Positions 30,301 through 47,600 of a DNA stretch of 64,000 nucleotides are shown here, piece after piece. The position numbers and the translations under genes are program-made. This DNA comes from Taudactylus pleione (lineage: Eukaryota > Chordata > Amphibia > Anura > Myobatrachidae). Below the pieces are notes generated by a model. It was not told where the DNA came from. It was given only the letters and a program-made list of their open reading frames with translations, and ran no database searches. The DNA is taken from the NCBI GenBank assembly GCA_031769625.1, contig JAUIMM010000888.1, forward strand, positions 434,001-498,000. The letters are read 5' to 3'. The stretch's first letter is position 1. Every line of letters starts with the position of its first letter.

Positions 30301-33300
30301 CCCTATCACCTGTAACACTACACCCTGTCACACACTCACACTACACCCTGTCACCTGTAACACTACACCCTGTCACACACTCACACTACACCCTATCACC
30401 TGTAACACTACACCCTGTCACATACTCACACTACACCCTATCACCTGTAACACTACACACGTTAACACACTCACACTACACCCTTTCACCTGTAACACGA
30501 CACTCCCTGTCACATACTCACACTACACCCTATCACCTGTAACACTACACCCTGTCACACACTCACACTACACCCTATTACCTGTAACACTACACCCTGT
30601 CACACACTCACACTACACCCTTTCACCTGTAACACGACACTCCCTGTCACATACTCACACTACACCCTATCACCTGTAACACAACACCCTGTCACATAAT
30701 CACTCTACACCCTATCACCTGTAACACTACACCCTGTCACAAACTCACACTACACCCTTTCACCTGTAACACGACACTCCCTGTCACATACTCACACTAC
30801 ACCCTATCACCTGTAACACAACACCCTGTCACATAATCACACTACACCTGTCACCTGTAGCACTACACTCTGCCACATACTCACTCTACACCCAGTCACC
30901 TGTAACACTACACCTTGTCATATAGTCACACTAGACCCTATCACCTGTAACACTACACCCTGTCAATTGTAACACTACACCCTGTCACACACTCACACTA
31001 CACCCTATCACCTGTAACACTACACCCTGTCACATACTCACACTACACCCTATCACCTGTAACACTACACCCTGTCACACACTCACACTACACCCTTTCA
31101 CCTGTAACACGATACTCCCTGTCACATACTCACACTACACCCTATCACCTGTAACACTACACCCTGTCACACACTCACACTACACCCTATTACCTGTAAC
31201 ACTACACCCTGTCACATACTCACACTACACCCTATCACCTGTAACACGACACCCTGTCACATACTCACACTGCACCCTATCACCTGTAACACAACACCCT
31301 GTCACATAATCACACTACACCTGTCACCTGTAACACAACACCCTGTCACATAATCACACTACACCTGTCACCTGTAGCACTACACTCTGCCACATACTCA
31401 CTCTACACCCAGTCACCTGTAACACTACACCTTGTCATATAATCACACTACACCCTATCACCTGTAACACTACACCCTGTCACACACTCACACTACACCC
31501 TGTCACCTGTAACACTACACCCTGTCACACACTCACACTACACCCTATCACCTGTAACACTACACCCTGTCACATACTCACACTACACCCTATCACCTGT
31601 AACACTACACCCTGTCACACACTCACACTACACCCTTTCACCTGTAACACGACACTCCCTGTCACATACTCACACTACACCCTATCACCTGTAACACTAC
31701 ACCTTGTCACACACTCACACTACACCCTATTACCTGTAACACTACACCCTGTCACACACTCACACTACACCCTTTCACCTGTAACACGACACTCCCTGTC
31801 ACATACTCACACTACACCCTATCACCTGTAACACAACACCCTGTCACATAATCACACTACACCCTATCACCTGTAACACTACTCCCTGTCACACACTCAC
31901 ACTACACCCTTTCACCTGTAACACGACACTCCCTGTCACATACTCACACTACACCCTATCACCTGTAACACAACACCCTGTCACATAATCACACTACACC
32001 TGTCACCTGTAGCACTACACTCTGCCACATACTCACTCTACACCCAGTCACCTGTAACACTACACCTTGTCATATAATCACACTACACCCTATCACCTGT
32101 AACACTACACCCTGTCTCCTGTAACACTACACCCTGTCACACACTCACACTACACCCTATCACCTGTAACACTACACCCTGTCACATACTCACACTACAC
32201 CCTATCACCTGTAACACTACACCCTGTCACACACTCACACTACACCCTTTCACCTGTAACACGACACTCCCTGTCACATACTCACACTACACCCTATCAC
32301 CTGTAACACAACACCCTGTCACATAATCACACTACACCTGTCACCTGTAGCACTACACTCTGCCACATACTCACTTTACACCCAGTCACCTGTAACACTA
32401 CACTCCCTGTCACATACTCACACTATACCCTGTCACCTGTAACACTACACCCTGTCACACACTCACACTACACCCTATCACCTGTAACACTACACCCTGT
32501 CACATACTCACACTACACCCTATCACCTGTAACACTACACCCTGTCAAATACTCACACTACACCATATCACCTGTAACACTACACCCTGTCACATACTCA
32601 CACTACACCCTATCACCTGTAACACTACACCCTGTAACATACTCACACTACACCCTATCACCTGTAACACGACACCCTGTCACATACTAACACTACACCC
32701 TATCACCTGTAACACAACACCCTGTCACATAATCACACTACACCCTGTCACCTGTAGCACTACACTCTGCCACATACTCACACTACACCATGTCACCTGT
32801 AACACTACACCCTGTCATATAATCACACTACACCCTATCACCTGTAAAACTACACCCTGTCACAAACTCACACTACACCCTGTCACCTGTAACACTACAC
32901 CCTGTCACATAATCACACTACACCCTGTCACCTGTAACACTACACCCTGTCACACACTCACACTACACCCTATCACCTGTAACTCTACTCCCTGTCACAT
33001 ACTCACACTACACCCTATCACCTGTAACACTACACCCTGTCACATACTCACACTACACCCTATCACCTGTAACACGACACCCTGTCACATACTCACACTA
33101 CACGCTATCACCTGTAGCACTACACCCTGTCACATACTCACACTACACCCTATCACCTGTAACACTACACCCTGTCACATACTCACACTACACCCTATCA
33201 CCTGTAACACTATACCCTGTCACATACTCACACTACACCCTATCACCTGTAACACTACACCCTGTCACATACTCACACTACACCCTATCACCTGTAACAC

Positions 33301-34716
33301 TACACCCTGTAACATACTCACACTACACCCTATCACCTGTAACACGACACCCTGTCACATACTCACACTACACCCTATCACCTGTAACACAACACCCTGT
33401 CACATAATCACACTACACCTGTCACCTGTAGCACTACACTCTGCCACATACTCACTCTACACCCAGTCACCTGTAACACTACACCTTGTCATATAATCAC
33501 ACTACACCCTATCACCTGTAACACTACACCCTGTCACACACTCACACTACACCCTGTCACCTGTAACACTACACCCTGTCACACACTCACACTACACCCT
33601 ATCACCTGTAACACTACACCCTGTCACATACTCACACTACACCCTATCACCTGTAACACTACACACGTTAACACACTCACACTACACCCTTTCACCTGTA
33701 ACACGACACTCCCTGTCACATACTCACACTACACCCTATCACCTGTAACACTACACCCTGTCACACACTCACACTACACCCTATTACCTGTAACACTACA
33801 CCCTGTCACACACTCACACTACACCCTTTCACCTGTAACACGACACTCCCTGTCACATACTCACACTACACCCTATCACCTGTAACACAACACCCTGTCA
33901 CATAATCACTCTACACCCTATCACCTGTAACACTACACCCTGTCACAAACTCACACTACACCCTTTCACCTGTAACACGACACTCCCTGTCACATACTCA
34001 CACTACACCCTATCACCTGTAACACAACACCCTGTCACATAATCACACTACACCTGTCACCTGTAGCACTACACCCTGTCACACACTCACACTACACCCT
34101 GTCACCTGTAACACTACACCCTGTCACACACTCACACTACACCCTATCACCTGTAACACTACACCCTGTCACATACTCACACTACACCCTATCACCTGTA
34201 ACACTACACACGTTAACACACTCACACTACACCCTTTCACCTGTAACACGACACTCCCTGTCACATACTCACACTACACCCTATCACCTGTAACACTACA
34301 CCCTGTCACACACTCACACTACACCCTATTACCTGTAACACTACACCCTGTCACACACTCACACTACACCCTGTCACCTGTAACACTACAACCTGTCACA
34401 CACTCACACTACACCCTATCACCTGTAACACTACACCCTGTCACATACTCACTCTACACCCTATCACCTGTAACACTACACCCTGTCACATACTCACACT
34501 ACACCCTTTCACCTGTAACACGACACTCCCTGTCACATACTCACACTACACCCTATCACCTGTAACACTACACACTGTCACACACTCACACTACACCCTA
34601 TTACCTGTAACACTACACCCTGTCACATACTCACACTACACCCTATCACCTGTAACACGACACCCTGTCACAGACTCACACTGCACCCTATCACCTGTAA
34701 CACTACACCCTGTCAC
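27303..34716. repeat. Higher-order repeat 1 (7414 bp)
   Basis: This is bounded by the landmark ATGCTCACACTACACC followed within 40 bp by the shortened CTACACCTGTCACATAC. The landmark recurs at 34717, 41251, 50015, 56660 and 62541. The unit has rare GTTAAC sites at 30461, 33667 and 34212, and a CACTTTACACCC variant near 32373. Confidence 0.85.
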
Positions 34717-37700
34717 ATGCTCACACTACACCCTATCACCTGTAACACTACACCTGTCACATACTCACACTACAACCTGTCACCTGTAACACTACACCCT
34801 GTCACATACTCACACTACACCCTGTCACCTGTAACACGACACCCTGTCACATACTCACACTACACCCTATCACCTGTAACACGACACCCTGTCACACACT
34901 CATACTACACCCTGTCACATAATCACACTACACCCTGTCACCTGTAGCACTACACTCTGCCACATACTCACACTACACCATATCACCTGTAACACTACAC
35001 CCTGTCACATACTCACACTACACCCTATCACCTGTAACACTATACCCTGTCACATACTCACACTACACCATATCACCAGTAACACTACACCCTGTAACAT
35101 ACTCACACTACACCCTATCACCTGTAACACGACACCCTGTCACATACTCACACTACACCCTATCACCTGTAACACAACACCCTGTCACATAATCACACTA
35201 CACCCTGTCACCTGTAGCACTACACTCTGCCAAATACTCACACTACACCATGTCTCCTGTAACACTACACCCTGTCATAATCATACTACACCCTATCACC
35301 TGTAACACTACACCCTGTCACACACTCACACTACACCCTGTCACCTGAAACACTACACCCTGTCACATAATCACACTACACCCTGTCACCTGTAACATTA
35401 CACCCTGTCACACAATCACACTACACCCTATCACCTGTAACACTACACCCTGTCACATACTCACACTACATGCTATCACCTGTAACACTACACCCTGTCA
35501 CATACTCACACTACACCCTATCACCTGTAACACGACACCCTGTCACCTGTAACATTACACCCTGTCACATACTCACACTACACACTATCACCTGTAACAC
35601 GACACCCTGTCACATACTCACACTACATCCTATCACCTGTAACACTACACCCTGTCACATACTCACGCTACACCCTATCACCTGTAACACTACACCCTGT
35701 CACATACTCACACTACACCCTATCACCTGTAACACGACACCCTGTCACATACTCACACTACACCCTATCACCTGTAACACTACACCCTGTCAAATAATCA
35801 CACTACTCCCTGTCACCTGTAACACTACACCCTGTCACACACTCACACTACACCTTATTACCTGTAACACTACACCCTGTCACATACTCACACTACACGC
35901 TATCACCTGTAACACCACACCCTGTCACATACTCACACTACACCCTATCACCTGTAACACGACACCCTGTCACCTGTAACACTACAGCCTGTCACATACT
36001 CACACTACACCCTATCACCTGTAACACGACACCCTGTCACATACTCACACTACACCCTATCACCTGTAACACTACACCCTGTCACATACTCACACTACAC
36101 CCTATCACCTGTAACACGACACCCTGTCACATACTCACACTACACCCTATACCCTGTAACACTACACCCTGTCACATACTCACACTACACGCTATCACCT
36201 GTAACACTACACCCTGTCACATACTCACACTACACCCTATCACCTGTAACACGACACCCTGTCACCTGTAACATTACACCCTGTCACATACTCACACTAC
36301 ACCCTGTCACATGTAACACGACACCCTGTCACATACTCACACTACACCCTATCACCTGTAACACTACACCCTGTCACATACTCACACTACACCCTATCAC
36401 CTGTAACACTACACCCTGTCACATACTCACACTACACCCTATCACCTGTAACACGACACCCTGTCACATACTCACACTACACCCTATCACCTGTAACACT
36501 ACACCCTGTCAAATAATCACACTACACCCTGTCACCTGTAACATTACACCCTGTCACACACTCACACTACACCCTATTACCTGTAAGACTACACCCTGTC
36601 ACATACTCACACTACATGCTATCACCTGTAACACTACACCCTGTCACATACTCACACTACACCCTATCACCTGTAACACAACACCCTGTCACCTGTAACA
36701 CTACACCCTGCACATACTCACACTACACCCTATCACCTGTAACACGACACCCTGTCACATACTCACACTACACCCTATCACCTGTAACACTACACCCTGT
36801 CACATACTCACACTACACCCTATCACCTGTAACACGAAACCCTGTCACATACTCACACTACACCCTATCACCTGTAACACGACACCCTGTCACACACTCA
36901 TACTACACCCTGTCACATAATCACACTACACCCTGTCACCTGTAGCACTACACTCTGCCACATACTCACACTACACCCTATCACCTGTAACACTACACCC
37001 TGTCACATACTCACACTACACCCTATCACCTGTAACACTACACCCTGTCACATACTCACACTACACCCTATCACCTGTAACACTATACCCTGTCACATAC
37101 TCACACTACACCCTATCACCTGTAACACTACACCCTGTCACATACTCACACTACACCCTATCACCTGTAACACTACACCCTGTAACATACTCACACTACA
37201 CCCTATCACCTGTAACACGACACCCTGTCACATACTCACACTACACCCTATCACCTGTAACACAACACCCTGTCACATAATCACACTACACCTGTCACCT
37301 GTAGCACTACACCCTGCCACATACTCACTCTACACCCAGTCACCTGTAACACTACACCTTGTCATATAATCACACTACACCCTATCACCTGTAACACTAC
37401 ACCCTGTCACACACTCACACTACACCCTGTCACCTGTAACACTACACCCTGTCACACACTCACACTACACCCTATCACCTGTAACACTACACCCTGTCAC
37501 ATACTCACACTACACCCTATCACCTGTAACACTACACACGTTAACACACTCACACTACACCCTTTCACCTGTAACACGACACTCCCTGTCACATACTCAC
37601 ACTACACCCTATCACCTGTAACACTACACCCTGTCACACACTCACACTACACCCTATTACCTGTAACACTACACCCTGTCACACACTCACACTACACCCT

Positions 37701-40700
37701 TTCACCTGTAACACGACACTCCCTGTCACATACTCACACTACACCCTATCACCTGTAACACAACACCCTGTCACATAATCACTCTACACCCTATCACCTG
37801 TAACACTACACCCTGTCACAAACTCACACTACACCCTTTCACCTGTAACACGACACTCCCTGTCACATACTCACACTACACCCTATCACCTGTAACACAA
37901 CACCCTGTCACATAATCACACTACACCTGTCACCTGTAGCACTACACTCTGCCACATACTCACTCTACACCCAGTCACCTGTAACACTACACCTTGTCAT
38001 ATAGTCACACTAGACCCTATCACCTGTAACACTACACCCTGTCAATTGTAACACTACACCCTGTCACACACTCACACTACACCCTATCACCTGTAACACT
38101 ACACCCTGTCACATACTCACACTACACCCTATCACCTGTAACACTACACCCTGTCACACACTCACACTACACCCTTTCACCTGTAACACGATACTCCCTG
38201 TCACATACTCACACTACACCCTATCACCTGTAACACTACACCCTGTCACACACTCACACTACACCCTATTACCTGTAACACTACACCCTGTCACATACTC
38301 ACACTACACCCTATCACCTGTAACACGACACCCTGTCACATACTCACACTGCACCCTATCACCTGTAACACTACACCCTGTCACATGCTCACACTACACC
38401 CTATCACCTGTAACACAACACCCTGTCACATAATCACACTACACCTGTCACCTGTAACACAAAACCCTGTCACATAATCACACTACACCTGTCACCTGTA
38501 GCACTACACTCTGCCACATACTCACTCTACACCCAGTCACCTGTAACACTACACCTTGTCATATAATCACACTACACCCTATCACCTGTAACACTACACC
38601 CTGTCACACACTCACACTACACCCTGTCACCTGTAACACTACACCCTGTCACACACTCACACTACACCCTATCACCTGTAACACTACACCCTGTCACATA
38701 CTCACACTACACCCTATCACCTGTAACACTACACCCTGTCACACACTCACACTACACCCTTTCACCTGTAACACGACACTCCCTGTCACATACTCACACT
38801 ACACCCTATCACCTGTAACACTACACCCTGTCACACACTCACACTACACCCTATTACCTGTAACACTACACCCTGTCACACACTCACACTACACCCTTTC
38901 ACCTGTAACACGACACTCCCTGTCACATACTCACACTACACCCTATCACCTGTAACACAACACCCTGTCACATAATCACACTACACCCTATCACCTGTAA
39001 CATTACTCCCTGTCACACACTCACACTACACCCTTTCACCTGTAACACGACACTCCCTGTCACATACTCACACTACACCCTATCACCTGTAACACAACAC
39101 CCTGTCACATAATCACACTACACCTGTCACCTGTAGCACTACACTCTGCCACATACTCACTCTACACCCAGTCACCTGTAACACTACACCTTGTCATATA
39201 ATCACACTACACCCTATCACCTGTAACACTACACCCTGTCTCCTGTAAAACTACACCCTGTCACACACTCACACTACACCCTATCACCTGTAACACTACA
39301 CCCTGTCACATACTCACACTACACCCTATCACCTGTAACACTACACCCTGTCAAATACTCACACTACACCATATCACCTGTAACACTACACCCTGTCACA
39401 TACTCACACTACACCCTATCACCTGTAACACTACACCCTGTAACATACTCACACTACACCCTATCACCTGTAACACGACACCCTGTCACATACTCACACT
39501 ACACTCTATCACCTGTAACACAACACCCTGTCACATAATCACACTACACCCTGTCACCTGTAGCACTACACTCTGCCACATACTCACACTACACCATGTC
39601 ACCTGTAACACTACACCCTGTCATATAATCACACTACACCCTATCACCTGTAAAACTACACCCTGTCACAAACTCACACTACACCCTGTCACCTGTAAAA
39701 CTACACCCTGTCACATAATCACACTACACCCTGTCACCTGTAACACTACACCCTGTCACACACTCACACTACACCCTATCACCTGTAACTCTACTCCCTG
39801 TCACATACTCACACTACACCCTATCACCTGTAACACTACACCCTGTCACATACTCACACTACACCCTATCACCTGTAACACGACACCCTGTCACATACTC
39901 ACACTACACGCTATCACCTGTAGCACTACACCCTGTCACATACTCACACTACACCCTATCACCTGTAACACTACACCCTGTCACATACTCACACTACACC
40001 CTATCACCTGTAACACTATACCCTGTCACATACTCACACTACACCCTATCACCTGTAACACTACACCCTGTCACATACTCACACTACACCCTATCACCTG
40101 TAACACTACACCCTGTAACATACTCACACTACACCCTATCACCTGTAACACGACACCCTGCCACATACTCACACTACACCCTATCACCTGTAACACAACA
40201 CCCTGTCACATAATCACACTACACCTGTCACCTGTAGCACTACACTCTGCCACATACTCACTCTACACCCAGTCACCTGTAACACTACACCTTGTCATAT
40301 AATCACACTACACCCTATCACCTGTAACACTACACCCTGTCACACACTCACACTACACCCTGTCACCTGTAACACTACACCCTGTCACACACTCACACTA
40401 CACCCTATCACCTGTAACACTACACCCTGTCACATACTCACACTACACCCTATCACCTGTAACACTACACACGTTAACACACTCACACTACACCCTTTCA
40501 CCTGTAACACGACACTCCCTGTCACATACTCACACTACACCCTATCACCTGTAACACTACACCCTGTCACACACTCACACTACACCCTATTACCTGTAAC
40601 ACTACACCCTGTCACACACTCACACTACACCCTTTCACCTGTAACACGACACTCCCTGTCACATACTCACACTACACCCTATCACCTGTAACACAACACC

Positions 40701-41250
40701 CTGTCACATAATCACTCTACACCCTATCACCTGTAACACTACACCCTGTCACAAACTCACACTACACCCTTTCACCTGTAACACGACACTCCCTGTCACA
40801 TACTCACACTACACCCTATCACCTGTAACACAACACCCTGTCACATAATCACACTACACCTGTCATCTGTAGCACTACACCCTGTCACACACTCACACTA
40901 CACCCTGTCACCTGTAACACTACACCCTGTCACACACTCACACTACACCCTATCACCTGTAACACTACACCCTGTCACATACTCACACTACACCCTATCA
41001 CCTGTAACACTACACACGTTAACACACTCACACTACACCCTTTCACCTGTAACACGACACTCCCTGTCACATACTCACACTACACCCTATCACCTGTAAC
41101 ACTACACACTGTCACACACTCACACTACACCCTATTACCTGTAACATTACACCCTGTCACATACTCACACTACACCCTATCACCTGTAACACGACACCCT
41201 GTCACATACTCACACTGCACCCTATCACCTGTAACACTACACCCTGTCAC
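34717..41250. repeat. Higher-order repeat 2 (6534 bp)
   Basis: Same boundary landmark; GTTAAC at 37540, 40473 and 41018. It is nearly identical to unit 3 at sampled positions. It lacks the CACTTTACACCC variant of unit 1. Confidence 0.85.
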
Positions 41251-41427
41251 ATGCTCACACTACACCCTATCACCTGTAACACTACACCTGTCACATACTC
41301 ACACTACACCCTGTCACCTGTAACACTACACCCTGTCACATACTCACACTACACCCTGTCACCTGTAACACGACACCCTGTCACATACTCACACTACACC
41401 CTATCACCTGTAACACGACACCCTGTC

Positions 41428-43717
41428 ACACACTCATACTACACCCTGTCACATAATCACACTACACCCTGTCACCTGTAGCACTACACTCTGCCACATA
41501 CTCACACTACACCATATCACCTGTAACACTACACCCTGTCACATACTCACACTACACCCTATCACCTGTAACACTATACCCTGTCACATACTCACACTAC
41601 ACCATATCACCAGTAACACTACACCCTGTAACATACTCACACTACACCCTATCACCTGTAACACGACACCCTGTCACATACTCACACTACACCCTATCAC
41701 CTGTAACACAACACCCTGTCACATAATCACACTACACCCTGTCACCTGTAGTACTACACTCTGCCAAATACTCACACTACACCATGTCTCCTGTAACACT
41801 ACACCCTGTCATAATCATACTACACCCTATCACCTGTAACACTACACCCTGTCACACACTCACACTACACCCTGTCACCTGTAACACTACACCCTGTCAC
41901 ATAATCACACTACACCCTGTCACCTGTAACATTACACCCTGTCACACAATCACACTACACCCTATCACCTGTAACACTACACCCTGTCACATACTCACAC
42001 TACATGCTATCACCTGTAACACTACACCCTGTCACATACTCACACTACACCCTATCACCTGTAACACGACACCCTGTCACCTGTAACATTACACCCTGTC
42101 ACATACTCACACTACACACTATCACCTGTAACACGACACCCTGTCACATACTCACACTACATCCTATCACCTGTAACACTACACCCTGTCACATACTCAC
42201 GCTACACCCTATCACCTGTAACACTACACCCTGTCACATACTCACACTACACCCTATCACCTGTAACACGACACCCTGTCACATACTCACACTACACCCT
42301 ATCACCTGTAACACTACACCCTGTCAAATAATCACACTACTCCCTGTCACCTGTAACACTACACCCTGTCACACACTCACACTACACCTTATTACCTGTA
42401 ACACTACACCCTGTCACATACTCACACTACACGCTATCACCTGTAACACCACACCCTGTCACATACTCACACTACACCCTATCACCTGTAACACGACACC
42501 CTGTCACCTGTAACACTACAGCCTGTCACATACTCACACTACACCCTATCACCTGTAACACGACACCCTGTCACACACTCATACTACACCCTGTCACATA
42601 ATCACACTACACCCTGTCACCTGTAGCACTACACTCTGCCACATACTCACACTACACCATATCACCTGTAACACTACACCCTGTCACATACTCACACTAC
42701 ACCCTATCACCTGTAACACTATACCCTGTCACATACTCACACTACACCATATCACCAGTAACACTACACCCTGTAACATACTCACACTACACCCTATCAC
42801 CTGTAACACGACACCCTGTCACATACTCACACTACACCCTATCACCTGTAACACAACACCCTGTCACATAATCACACTACACCCTGTCACCTGTAGCACT
42901 ACACTCTGCCAAATACTCACACTACACCATGTCTCCTGTAACACTACACCCTGTCATAATCATACTACACCCTATCACCTGTAACACTACACCCTGTCAC
43001 ACACTCACACTACACCCTGTCACCTGTAACACTACACCCTGTCACATAATCACACTACACCCTGTCACCTGTAACATTACACCCTGTCACACAATCACAC
43101 TACACCCTATCACCTGTAACACTACACCCTGTCACATACTCACACTACATGCTATCACCTGTAACACTACACCCTGTCACATACTCACACTACACCCTAT
43201 CACCTGTAACACGACACCCTGTCACCTGTAACATTACACCCTGTCACATACTCACACTACACACTATCACCTGTAACACGACACCCTGTCACATACTCAC
43301 ACTACATCCTATCACCTGTAACACTACACCCTGTCACATACTCACGCTACACCCTATCACCTGTAACACTACACCCTGTCACATACTCACACTACACCCT
43401 ATCACCTGTAACACGACACCCTGTCACATACTCACACTACACCCTATCACCTGTAACACTACACCCTGTCAAATAATCACACTACTCCCTGTCACCTGTA
43501 ACACTACACCCTGTCACACACTCACACTACACCTTATTACCTGTAACACTACACCCTGTCACATACTCACACTACACGCTATCACCTGTAACACCACACC
43601 CTGTCACATACTCACACTACACCCTATCACCTGTAACACGACACCCTGTCACCTGTAACACTACAGCCTGTCACATACTCACACTACACCCTATCACCTG
43701 TAACACGACACCCTGTC
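41428..43717. repeat. Recent 1145-bp tandem duplication within unit 3
   Basis: Bases 41428-42572 recur at 42573-43717. Landmarks at 41784 and 42929, and at 42004 and 43149, are both 1145 bp apart. I noticed one substitution (GTAGTACTAC near 41751 against GTAGCACTAC), so the two copies are almost identical. Confidence 0.85.
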
Positions 43718-46700
43718 ACATACTCACACTACACCCTATCACCTGTAACACTACACCCTGTCACATACTCACACTACACCCTATCACCTGTAACACGACA
43801 CCCTGTCACATACTCACACTACACCCTATACCCTGTAACACTACACCCTGTCACATACTCACACTACACGCTATCACCTGTAACACTACACCCTGTCACA
43901 TACTCACACTACACCCTATCACCTGTAACACGACACCCTGTCACCTGTAACATTACACCCTGTCACATACTCACACTACACCCTGTCACATGTAACACGA
44001 CACCCTGTCACATACTCACACTACACCCTATCACCTGTAACACTACACCCTGTCACATACTCACACTACACCCTATCACCTGTAACACTACACCCTGTCA
44101 CATACTCACACTACACCCTATCACCTGTAACACGACACCCTGTCACATACTCACACTACACCCTATCACCTGTAACACTACACCCTGTCAAATAATCACA
44201 CTACACCCTGTCACCTGTAACATTACACCCTGTCACACACTCACACTACACCCTATTACCTGTAAGACTACACCCTGTCACATACTCACACTACATGCTA
44301 TCACCTGTAACACTACACCCTGTCACATACTCACACTACACCCTATCACCTGTAACACAACACCCTGTCACCTGTAACACTACACCCTGCACATACTCAC
44401 ACTACACCCTATCACCTGTAACACGACACCCTGTCACATACTCACACTACACCCTATCACCTGTAACACTACACCCTGTCACATACTCACACTACACCCT
44501 ATCACCTGTAACACGAAACCCTGTCACATACTCACACTACACCCTATCACCTGTAACACGACACCCTGTCACACACTCATACTACACCCTGTCACATAAT
44601 CACACTACACCCTGTCACCTGTAGCACTACACTCTGCCACATACTCACACTACACCCTATCACCTGTAACACTACACCCTGTCACATACTCACACTACAC
44701 CCTATCACCTGTAACACTACACCCTGTCACATACTCACACTACACCCTATCACCTGTAACACTATACCATGTCACATACTCACACTACACCCTATCACCT
44801 GTAACACTACACCCTGTCACATACTCACACTACACCCTATCACCTGTAACACTACACCCTGTAACATACTCACACTACACCCTATCACCTGTAACACGAC
44901 ACCCTGTCACATACTCACACTACACCCTATCACCTGTAACACAACACCCTGTCACATAATCACACTACACCTGTCACCTGTAGCACTACACCCTGCCACA
45001 TACTCACTCTACACCCAGTCACCTGTAACACTACACCTTGTCATATAATCACACTACACCCTATCACCTGTAACACTACACCCTGTCACACACTCACACT
45101 ACACCCTGTCACCTGTAACACTACACCCTGTCACACACTCACACTACACCCTATCACCTGTAACACTACACCCTGTCACATACTCACACTACACCCTATC
45201 ACCTGTAACACTACACACGTTAACACACTCACACTACACCCTTTCACCTGTAACACGACACTCCCTGTCACATACTCACACTACACCCTATCACCTGTAA
45301 CACTACACCCTGTCACACACTCACACTACACCCTATTACCTGTAACACTACACCCTGTCACACACTCACACTACACCCTTTCACCTGTAACACGACACTC
45401 CCTGTCACATACTCACACTACACCCTATCACCTGTAACACAACACCCTGTCACATAATCACTCTACACCCTATCACCTGTAACACTACACCCTGTCACAA
45501 ACTCACACTACACCCTTTCACCTGTAACACGACACTCCCTGTCACATACTCACACTACACCCTATCACCTGTAACACAACACCCTGTCACATAATCACAC
45601 TACACCTGTCACCTGTAGCACTACACTCTGCCACATACTCACTCTACACCCAGTCACCTGTAACACTACACCTTGTCATATAGTCACACTAGACCCTATC
45701 ACCTGTAACACTACACCCTGTCAATTGTAACACTACACCCTGTCACACACTCACACTACACCCTATCACCTGTAACACTACACCCTGTCACATACTCACA
45801 CTACACCCTATCACCTGTAACACTACACCCTGTCACACACTCACACTACACCCTTTCACCTGTAACACGATACTCCCTGTCACATACTCACACTACACCC
45901 TATCACCTGTAACACTACACCCTGTCACACACTCACACTACACCCTATTACCTGTAACACTACACCCTGTCACATACTCACACTACACCCTATCACCTGT
46001 AACACGACACCCTGTCACATACTCACACTGCACCCTATCACCTGTAACACTACACCCTGTCACATGCTCACACTACACCCTATCACCTGTAACACAACAC
46101 CCTGTCACATAATCACACTACACCTGTCACCTGTAACACAAAACCCTGTCACATAATCACACTACACCTGTCACCTGTAGCACTACACTCTGCCACATAC
46201 TCACTCTACACCCAGTCACCTGTAACACTACACCTTGTCATATAATCACACTACACCCTATCACCTGTAACACTACACCCTGTCACACACTCACACTACA
46301 CCCTGTCACCTGTAACACTACACCCTGTCACACACTCACACTACACCCTATCACCTGTAACACTACACCCTGTCACATACTCACACTACACCCTATCACC
46401 TGTAACACTACACCCTGTCACACACTCACACTACACCCTTTCACCTGTAACACGACACTCCCTGTCACATACTCACACTACACCCTATCACCTGTAACAC
46501 TACACCCTGTCACACACTCACACTACACCCTATTACCTGTAACACTACACCCTGTCACACACTCACACTACACCCTTTCACCTGTAACACGACACTCCCT
46601 GTCACATACTCACACTACACCCTATCACCTGTAACACAACACCCTGTCACATAATCACACTACACCCTATCACCTGTAACATTACTCCCTGTCACACACT

Positions 46701-47600
46701 CACACTACACCCTTTCACCTGTAACACGACACTCCCTGTCACATACTCACACTACACCCTATCACCTGTAACACAACACCCTGTCACATAATCACACTAC
46801 ACCTGTCACCTGTAGCACTACACTCTGCCACATACTCACTCTACACCCAGTCACCTGTAACACTACACCTTGTCATATAATCACACTACACCCTATCACC
46901 TGTAACACTACACCCTGTCTCCTGTAAAACTACACCCTGTCACACACTCACACTACACCCTATCACCTGTAACACTACACCCTGTCACATACTCACACTA
47001 CACCCTATCACCTGTAACACTACACCCTGTCAAATACTCACACTACACCATATCACCTGTAACACTACACCCTGTCACATACTCACACTACACCCTATCA
47101 CCTGTAACACTACACCCTGTAACATACTCACACTACACCCTATCACCTGTAACACGACACCCTGTCACATACTCACACTACACCCTATCACCTGTAACAC
47201 AACACCCTGTCACATAATCACACTACACCCTGTCACCTGTAGCACTACACTCTGCCACATACTCACACTACACCATGTCACCTGTAACACTACACCCTGT
47301 CATATAATCACACTACACCCTATCACCTGTAAAACTACACCCTGTCACAAACTCACACTACACCCTGTCACCTGTAACACTACACCCTGTCACATAATCA
47401 CACTACACCCTGTCACCTGTAACACTACACCCTGTCACACACTCACACTACACCCTATCACCTGTAACTCTACTCCCTGTCACATACTCACACTACACCC
47501 TATCACCTGTAACACTACACCCTGTCACATACTCACACTACACCCTATCACCTGTAACACGACACCCTGTCACATACTCACACTACACGCTATCACCTGT

